Made by a program: the position numbers and the translations under genes. The notes beneath the pieces were generated by a model. It worked only from the letters and a program-made list of their open reading frames with translations. It was not told the origin of the DNA and did not search any database. Positions 59,043 through 64,000 of a stretch of 64,000 nt of DNA are shown here, piece by piece. Source of the DNA: Streptosporangium lutulentum. GTDB taxonomy: Bacteria; Actinomycetota; Actinomycetes; Streptosporangiales; Streptosporangiaceae. The stretch spans positions 9,858,001 through 9,922,000 of the forward strand of contig NZ_JAUSQU010000001.1 in NCBI RefSeq assembly GCF_030811455.1, in the 5' to 3' direction. Position 1 is the first letter of the stretch, and every line of letters starts with the position of its first letter.

Positions 59043-59938
59043 ACGTCGCGGACCTGGTCGCGATCGACGTCCATACCCACGCGGAGGTCTCCGAGGACGG
59101 GCACCGCTCCCTGAGCCCGGAGCTGTTCGGCGCCTCCGAGGAGTACTTCAAGGCACAGGGGCACCGGCAGCCGACCATTCCCGAGATGGCCGCCTACTAC
59201 CGCGAGCGGAAGATGGCGGCCGTGGTGTTCACCGTCGACGCGGAGCACGCCACGGGGCACCGTCGCATCTCGAACGAGGAAGTGGCCGGCGGCTGCGCCG
59301 AGCACGCCGACACGCTCATCCCGTTCGGCAGCGTCGATCCATGGAAGGGCAGGGCCGGCGCGCGAGAGGCCCGCCGGCTCGTCGAGGAGCACGGCATACG
59401 CGGCTTCAAGTTCCACCCGAGCGTTCAGGGCATGGCTCCCAACGACCGGACGGCCTACCCGCTCTACGAGGTCATCGAGGAGGTCGGCGTTCCCGCGCTT
59501 TTCCACACCGGTCAGACCGGCATCGGCGCGGGAGTGCCCGGGGGAGGCGGCATCCGGCTGAAGTATTCCAATCCGATGCTGGTCGACGACGTCGCCGTGG
59601 ACTTCCCCGAGCTGCGGATCGTCCTGGCTCATCCGTCGTTTCCATGGCAGGACGAGGCTCTCGCGGTCGCGACGCACAAGCCCCACGTCTACATCGATCT
59701 GTCCGGATGGTCGCCGAAGTACTTCCCGCCGCAGCTCGTCCGGTACGCGAACACGCTGCTGAAGGACAAGGTGCTCTTCGGGTCCGACTACCCGATGATC
59801 ACTCCGGACCGCTGGCTGTCGGACTTCGAAAAGCTCGATATCAAGCCGGAGGTCCGCCCCAGGATCCTGAAGGACAACGCGGTGCGCCTGTTCGGGCTGG
59901 ACGCCGTTGGGAGAACGCCGTCCACAGGGGGTGCGTGA
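59039..59938 (+). CDS. Amidohydrolase-family protein, probable beta-ketoacyl-CoA hydrolase (CouO-like)
   Basis: A 299-residue amidohydrolase_2 family protein. Metal and active-site residues: IDVHTHAE, GFKFHPS, ALFHTGQTG, LAHPSFPW and LFGSDYPM. The sequence resembles the hydrolase of the Rhodococcus hydroxycinnamate pathway that releases acetyl-CoA from 4-hydroxyphenyl-beta-ketoacyl-CoA. The call is supported by the neighbouring transporter and acyl-CoA synthetase genes but not proven. The GTG 59039 overlaps the stop of the SDR remnant, so its translation is coupled to it. Confidence 0.78.
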   Translation: MNVADLVAIDVHTHAEVSEDGHRSLSPELFGASEEYFKAQGHRQPTIPEMAAYYRERKMAAVVFTVDAEHATGHRRISNEEVAGGCAEHADTLIPFGSVDPWKGRAGAREARRLVEEHGIRGFKFHPSVQGMAPNDRTAYPLYEVIEEVGVPALFHTGQTGIGAGVPGGGGIRLKYSNPMLVDDVAVDFPELRIVLAHPSFPWQDEALAVATHKPHVYIDLSGWSPKYFPPQLVRYANTLLKDKVLFGSDYPMITPDRWLSDFEKLDIKPEVRPRILKDNAVRLFGLDAVGRTPSTGGA

Positions 59939-60167
59939 ACGCGGTCATGACGACGGCGGTGGACGGCTCGCGAGGGAAGGACCCGGGCCACAGCGGCGGC
60001 TGGAGATCACTCAGGAGAGGGCGAACTCCTTCGGTGGCGTCACCGCGGCGCGCGTTCGCCGATATGTCATGACGTTGTGAAAAGTATTGACGGTCATGGT
60101 AAAGGTGCTTAATCTCCCTGCGAGAGGGCGAGATCCCCTCACTCGCTCCCGGTGAGGAGCCCTGATC

Positions 60168-61517
60168 ATGGCGAACATGTCAGCCGCACCGCACGATCAG
60201 ACTCAACTCCGCCGCGCGGTGGCGTCGAGCTTCCTGGGCAGCACCATCGAGTTCTACGACTTCCTGCTGTACGCCACGGCGTCGGCCGTGCTGTTCAACA
60301 AGATCTTCTTTTCCAACCTCGACCCGCTCGCGGCCACGGCCGCCAGCTTCGGCACGTTCGCCACGGGCTACCTCGCCAGGCCGCTCGGAGGCATCGTCTT
60401 CGGCCACTTCGGCGACCGGCTGGGCCGGAAGCGGATGCTGGTCCTGACCATGGTCCTGATGGGGGTCGCCAGCTTCCTCATCGGCCTGCTCCCGACGTAC
60501 GACCAGATCGGCAGCCTGGCGCCCATCGCGCTCATCGTGCTGCGGGTCGTACAGGGCATCGCCGTGGGGGGTGAATGGGGCGGCGCGGTGTTGATGTCCA
60601 CGGAGCACGCCACGACGCGACGGGGCCTGTGGGCCGGCTTCACCAACGCCGGGGCCCCGTTCGGCATGGTGCTCTCGACCGTCGCGCTCAGCGGCACCGC
60701 CGCCGTCGTGGGCGAGGAGGCGTTCCTGAACTGGGGCTGGCGCGTCCCGTTCCTGATCAGCATCGTGTTGCTCGCGATCGGCCTGTTCGTGCGGCTGAAG
60801 GTTGAGGAGACCCCGGTGTTCAACGCCGCCAGGCACCAGGTGTCCCGGCTCCCGCTGCTGGACGTGCTGCGCGGCCAGCCGAGGACGCTCCTGCTCGGGG
60901 TCGGCATCGGCCTGGCCTCGTTCGTGGCTCAGGGGACGCTGACCACCTTCGTCATCGCCTACGGGGTGCAGGCGGGGTTCCCGCGTCAGACCGTCCTGAA
61001 CGGCCTGACGCTCTCGTCGGCGCTGGCCGTGATCGGCATCATCGGCTGGTCGGCGGTGTCGGACCGGCTCGGGCGGCGCCCGGTGGTGATCACCGGTGCG
61101 CTGATCATGGCGGTGTACGTCTTCGCCCTCTTCCCGATGGTGGACAGCGGCAACGCGGCCGTGCTCGTCCTCGCGCTCGTGGTCGGTCAGGCGGTCATCC
61201 ATCCCCTGATGCACGGACCGCTCGCCGCGTTGTACGCGGAACTGTTCACCACCCGCAGCCGCTACACCGGCGCCTCGCTCGGCTACCAGATCTCCGGTCT
61301 CGGAGCCGGTCTGGCTCCCCTGCTCTTCGCCCAGATCCAGGTGATGAACGGTGGAGGCGGGACCATCGTGATCTCCGCGATCATCGCCGGCTTCTGCCTG
61401 CTCGCCGTGGTCTGCACCCTGGCGCTGAGGGAGACCAGCCGCGACGACCTGACCTCGGCGACCGTTCCCGCCCCGGCGGACAGCGTGACCGGCCGGGCCA
61501 AGCCCTCCGCCACCTGA
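60168..61517 (+). CDS. MFS transporter of the metabolite:H+ symporter (MHS) family
   Basis: A 449-residue transporter with 12 helices. MHS text: STIEFYDFLLYATASAVLFN, RPLGGIVFGHFGDRLGRKRM, and the loop QGIAVGGEWGGAVLMSTEHA. Members import aromatic acids, shikimate or other organic acids with protons. GAGGAG lies 8 nt before the ATG. With the amidohydrolase and the acyl-CoA synthetase it would supply the substrate of a hydroxycinnamate-type pathway (CouT-like). Confidence 0.92.
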   Translation: MANMSAAPHDQTQLRRAVASSFLGSTIEFYDFLLYATASAVLFNKIFFSNLDPLAATAASFGTFATGYLARPLGGIVFGHFGDRLGRKRMLVLTMVLMGVASFLIGLLPTYDQIGSLAPIALIVLRVVQGIAVGGEWGGAVLMSTEHATTRRGLWAGFTNAGAPFGMVLSTVALSGTAAVVGEEAFLNWGWRVPFLISIVLLAIGLFVRLKVEETPVFNAARHQVSRLPLLDVLRGQPRTLLLGVGIGLASFVAQGTLTTFVIAYGVQAGFPRQTVLNGLTLSSALAVIGIIGWSAVSDRLGRRPVVITGALIMAVYVFALFPMVDSGNAAVLVLALVVGQAVIHPLMHGPLAALYAELFTTRSRYTGASLGYQISGLGAGLAPLLFAQIQVMNGGGGTIVISAIIAGFCLLAVVCTLALRETSRDDLTSATVPAPADSVTGRAKPSAT

Positions 61518-61534
61518 AGGAGGGGTCTGCTCCG

Positions 61535-63055
61535 ATGCGGAACGCAGGATTGGGCGGCTGGACGGCTCGCCGCGCCCAGATGACACCGAACCGCACCGCC
61601 TTCGTCTTCGCGGACCGGTCGATCACCTACGACGAGGTCCACACGCGCACGACGAAACTGGCCTCGCAGCTGAGGGACGGCGGGGTGAAGCCCGGGGACC
61701 GGGTCGCCTACCTCGGCCCCAACCACGTCGCGTTCGCCGAGATCATGTTCGCCACGCACATGCTCGGCGGCATCTTCGTCCCGCTGAACTTCAGGCTGGC
61801 CGCGCCCGAGATCGACTACATGCTGAACCACTCCGGGGCGGCGGTCCTGATCTACGCGCCGGAGTGCGCCGAGGTGGTCCGGGCACTCCCGGACACCTCG
61901 GGCCTCCTTGAGATCGTGTGTCTCGAACCCTCCTCGACGGAGGAACGGGATTACGAGAGCCTGCTCTCGAAGGGGGACCCCACCCCGATCGACGTGCCGG
62001 TCGGGCTCGACGACGTCGCCGTGATCCTCTACACCTCGGGCACGACGGGTCGCCCCAAAGGCGCGATGCTCAGCCACGCCAACCTGGTGTGGAACGCCTT
62101 CAACCTCATGATCGGCCTTGATGTGGCGAGTGACGAGGTGACGCTGATCAGCGCCCCGCTCTTCCACGTCGCGGCCCTCGCCCAGATGCTGCTGCCGACG
62201 TTCATGAAGGGCGGTCGCTCGCTGATCATGCCGTCCTGGGACGTGGACAGGTGCTACGACCTCATCGAGGAGCACCGCGTCACCTGGATGTTCGGCGTCA
62301 CCACCATGTTCGCCGCGTTCGCCCGGTCGCCGCGGTGGGCGGAGGCGGACCTGTCCTCGCTGCGCAACCTCATGACCGGGGGGTCGGCGATCCCGGTCTC
62401 GCTGATCCGTGCCTACCAGGAGCGGGGCCTCGTGTTCTGCCAGGGGTACGGGCTCACCGAGACCGCGCCCGGGGCGACCTTCCTTGAGGCGAGCGAGAGC
62501 ATCCGCAAGGCGGGTTCGGCGGGGTTGCCCGTGTTCTTCGCCGATGTGCGGGTGGTCCGGCCCGACCTCGCCGAGGTGGCGGTGGGGGAGGCGGGTGAGG
62601 TGCTCGTCCAGGGACCGAATGTGACCCCCGGCTACTGGAGGGACCCGGAGGCGACCTCCGCGGCGTTCGCCGGGGACGGCTGGTTCCGTTCCGGTGACAT
62701 CGCGGTCCGCGACGACGAGGGGCACCTGTACATCGTGGACCGCGTCAAGGACATGTACATCTCCGGTGGGGAGAACGTCTATCCCGCCGAAGTCGAGGGC
62801 GTGATGTTCGAACACCCGTCCGTGGCCGAGGTCGCCGTGGTCGGGGTGCCCGACTCCACGTGGGGTGAGGTCGGTCGCGCCTTTCTCGTCTGCCGCCCAG
62901 GTGCGAGCGTCACGGGCGACGAGCTTCGCGCATTCCTCCGTGGACGGCTGGCCACGTACAAGATCCCCCGCTATTTCGACGTGGTGGACGACCTTCCGAA
63001 AACGGGATCAGGGAAGATCCAGAAATCCCGGCTGCGAGACCGGGCCCGGCCGTAG
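61535..63055 (+). CDS. Acyl-CoA synthetase (CouL/FadD-like)
   Basis: A 506-residue ANL-family ligase. AMP-binding motif YTSGTTGRPKGAML, motif GYGLTETAP, the Asp in WFRSGDIAVRDDEG and the C-terminal catalytic Lys region LPKTGSGKIQKS. It activates a carboxylic acid to its CoA thioester via an adenylate. It follows the MHS transporter by 17 bp with AAGGAGGG before the ATG, so both are in one operon. In this context a hydroxycinnamate or other aromatic acid is the likely substrate. Confidence 0.92.
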   Translation: MRNAGLGGWTARRAQMTPNRTAFVFADRSITYDEVHTRTTKLASQLRDGGVKPGDRVAYLGPNHVAFAEIMFATHMLGGIFVPLNFRLAAPEIDYMLNHSGAAVLIYAPECAEVVRALPDTSGLLEIVCLEPSSTEERDYESLLSKGDPTPIDVPVGLDDVAVILYTSGTTGRPKGAMLSHANLVWNAFNLMIGLDVASDEVTLISAPLFHVAALAQMLLPTFMKGGRSLIMPSWDVDRCYDLIEEHRVTWMFGVTTMFAAFARSPRWAEADLSSLRNLMTGGSAIPVSLIRAYQERGLVFCQGYGLTETAPGATFLEASESIRKAGSAGLPVFFADVRVVRPDLAEVAVGEAGEVLVQGPNVTPGYWRDPEATSAAFAGDGWFRSGDIAVRDDEGHLYIVDRVKDMYISGGENVYPAEVEGVMFEHPSVAEVAVVGVPDSTWGEVGRAFLVCRPGASVTGDELRAFLRGRLATYKIPRYFDVVDDLPKTGSGKIQKSRLRDRARP

Positions 63056-63101
63056 CGGCAGCGGTCGTCCCGCGGTTCTCCCGCCTCCGGCCGGGTGTAA
63101 G

Positions 63102-63125
63102 AGGCGGTGATGCGCCGCTTTTTCC
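63102..63125 (+). terminator. Weak stem-loop terminator after the acyl-CoA synthetase gene
   Basis: Short GGCG-GTGATG-CGCC stem followed by GCTTTTT. The stem is short, so confidence is low. Confidence 0.35.
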
Positions 63126-63312
63126 CTTGCCATTGCGTCAATGAACGGCAAAATTCGGACAATCGGTCTGATTGGAAGCCCGATGCTCTCTGTCATTGCG
63201 GGGGAAATCCCACGCTAGGTCAAATTTATTGTTGTATGTACTTTTTGTCGGCTTATGGAGGGTATAGGGATTTAAGTCCGTTCCGTACGAAAGCCGGAAG
63301 GGGGCGTGGGTC

Positions 63313-63846
63313 ATGATCCGACCCGCAGGCCTAGAACAACATCCCGATCTCATCGAGATGCGAGAGAGGTACGAGAGAGCGGGCTCCAGCACGGCAGCCC
63401 AGGGAATCGATGGACTCACCCTTCTCGCAGGTCTATGGCTGGCGATCTCTCCATGGGTGGTCGGCTTCAACGGCCTGTCCAGGATTTCCGTAAGCAACCT
63501 GATCACCGGTATCGCGCTCGCCGCCCTGGCGATGGCGTTCGCGGCGGCGTTCGGCCGGACCTACGGGCTCAGCTGGATCGCACCGATCATCGGAATCTGG
63601 ACCATCATCGTGCCGTGGATCACAGGCTCGGCGACGACGTCGACCATCTGGAACAACGTCGTCACCGGCGTCATCATCTTCCTGCTCGGGCTGGGAGCGG
63701 TGGCGGTCAGCGCCAGGAAGATGCCCAGCATGAACAGGGGCTCCCACATGTCGCCCGACATGTCGGGCAGGTCCACCTCCAACATGCCGGGCAGCAACAT
63801 GCCGGGCAGCAACATGCCGGGCAGCAACATGCCAGGCAGGCACTGA
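63313..63846 (+). CDS. SPW-repeat membrane protein
   Basis: A 177-residue membrane protein with two SPW-type halves: GIDGLTLLAGLWLAISPWVV and the counterpart APIIGIWTIIVPWIT. Four helices are expected. A cytoplasmic N-terminus of about 30 residues and a Met/Pro/Gly/Ser-rich tail with NMPGS repeats (residues about 157-175) flank them. The function of the family is unknown; many are stress-induced. The upstream 250 bp are AT-rich and hold a GGGTAT (63260-63265), a possible stress-sigma -10 box. Confidence 0.85.
   Translation: MIRPAGLEQHPDLIEMRERYERAGSSTAAQGIDGLTLLAGLWLAISPWVVGFNGLSRISVSNLITGIALAALAMAFAAAFGRTYGLSWIAPIIGIWTIIVPWITGSATTSTIWNNVVTGVIIFLLGLGAVAVSARKMPSMNRGSHMSPDMSGRSTSNMPGSNMPGSNMPGSNMPGRH
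63781..63840 (+). repeat. Four 15-bp tandem repeats in the SPW gene tail
   Basis: AACATGCCGGGCAGC repeated four times (last copy with two changes), encoding NMPGS units. A likely source of length variation. Confidence 0.9.
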
Positions 63847-63927
63847 GCCGGTGTGACATGGTGTGGCGGGCTGGGGGGCCGCCACACCCACCGGTGCCGA
63901 ACGTCCCCGGACAGGCGTGAACGCGGG

Positions 63928-64000
63928 CTATTCGGGGGTACGGACCGTGGCGATCCGGGCCGCCTGGGCGACCAGGCGGCCCTTGCCGTCCCAGGCGTGC
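63928..64000 (-). CDS. Probable thioesterase, C-terminal fragment (cut by window edge)
   Basis: The last 23 codons or so, reading AWDGKGRLVAQAARIATVRT then PE and a stop. D-x-x-G-R-L-V-A-Q-A is the usual end of a hotdog-fold acyl-CoA thioesterase. Only the end is visible, so the family is a moderate call. It is convergent with the SPW gene. Confidence 0.6.
   Translation of the reverse strand, partial: HAWDGKGRLVAQAARIATVRTPE

Noticed and set aside
60180-61586. 468-codon frame opposite the MHS transporter
   Set aside because: Antisense shadow with Glu/His/Arg/Gly-rich text; the transporter on the other strand has clear family motifs and a ribosome-binding site.

Overview
The window is 64 kb of GC-rich actinobacterial chromosome. 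High GC, many GTG starts, ATGA and GTGA gene overlaps, many starts placed 6-7 nt after a TANNNT -10 box (leaderless mRNAs), XRE/DUF397 and WhiJ-type loci, GlxA, DesK/DesR and MmyB-type regulators and an actinobacterial SecA2 all suggest a filamentous actinomycete. The style fits Streptosporangiaceae (Streptosporangium or Nonomuraea), but this is inference from gene content, not a database match.

Layout. 0-3 kb: amino-acid ABC importer with a divergent LysR regulator. 3-9.3 kb: a tandem-duplicated histidine kinase, its DesR-like partner and a MacB/FtsX-type ABC exporter. 9.5-11.7 kb: a membrane protein and a PepSY protein. 12-15.6 kb: a decaying cluster (frameshifted O-methyltransferase, doubly deleted quinone oxidoreductase) beside an HD-domain hydrolase and its divergent GlxA-type regulator. 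15.7-19.8 kb: MmyB-like XRE regulator, a ClpX gene that has lost its whole ATPase core, a P450, and a divergent TetR protein with a thioredoxin-like tail. 20-23 kb: YefM/RelE toxin-antitoxin pair and SecA2.

23.3-27.2 kb is a fossil tandem duplication of the order aldolase / small exported protein / EamA exporter. One copy keeps the aldolase and the other the exporter, and both keep a small GY-motif exported protein with an identical 71-bp upstream block. The intact exporter has a leader peptide rich in Leu/Ile whose stop codon lies in a hairpin loop. 27.6-31.7 kb: secreted LCAT-like lipase, VOC protein, transposase remnant and secreted M14 carboxypeptidase. 31.8-36 kb: DMT transporter, FAD monooxygenase with a divergent TetR gene (three identical-format operators), GNAT and YdeI proteins. 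36-40.5 kb: three acyl-CoA dehydrogenases and a TetR regulator. 40.6-44.5 kb: NERD protein and a DrrA-type ABC exporter with two permeases.

44.7-47.3 kb is a complete WhiJ-type cluster (anti-sigma-like ATPase, small protein, XRE-DUF5753 regulator, two DUF397 proteins) directly before a type I restriction-modification operon hsdR-hsdS-hsdM (47.3-53.7 kb). 53.8-57.5 kb is a MoxR/VWA pair split by an IS605-type TnpB element whose right end abuts the moxR stop codon. A tRNA-Lys(CTT) and an S41 protease follow. 59-63 kb resembles a hydroxycinnamate (cou-like) degradation cluster in which the SDR gene has been reduced to 27 codons, followed by an amidohydrolase, an MHS transporter and an acyl-CoA synthetase. 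The window ends with an SPW-repeat protein and the 3' end of a probable thioesterase gene.
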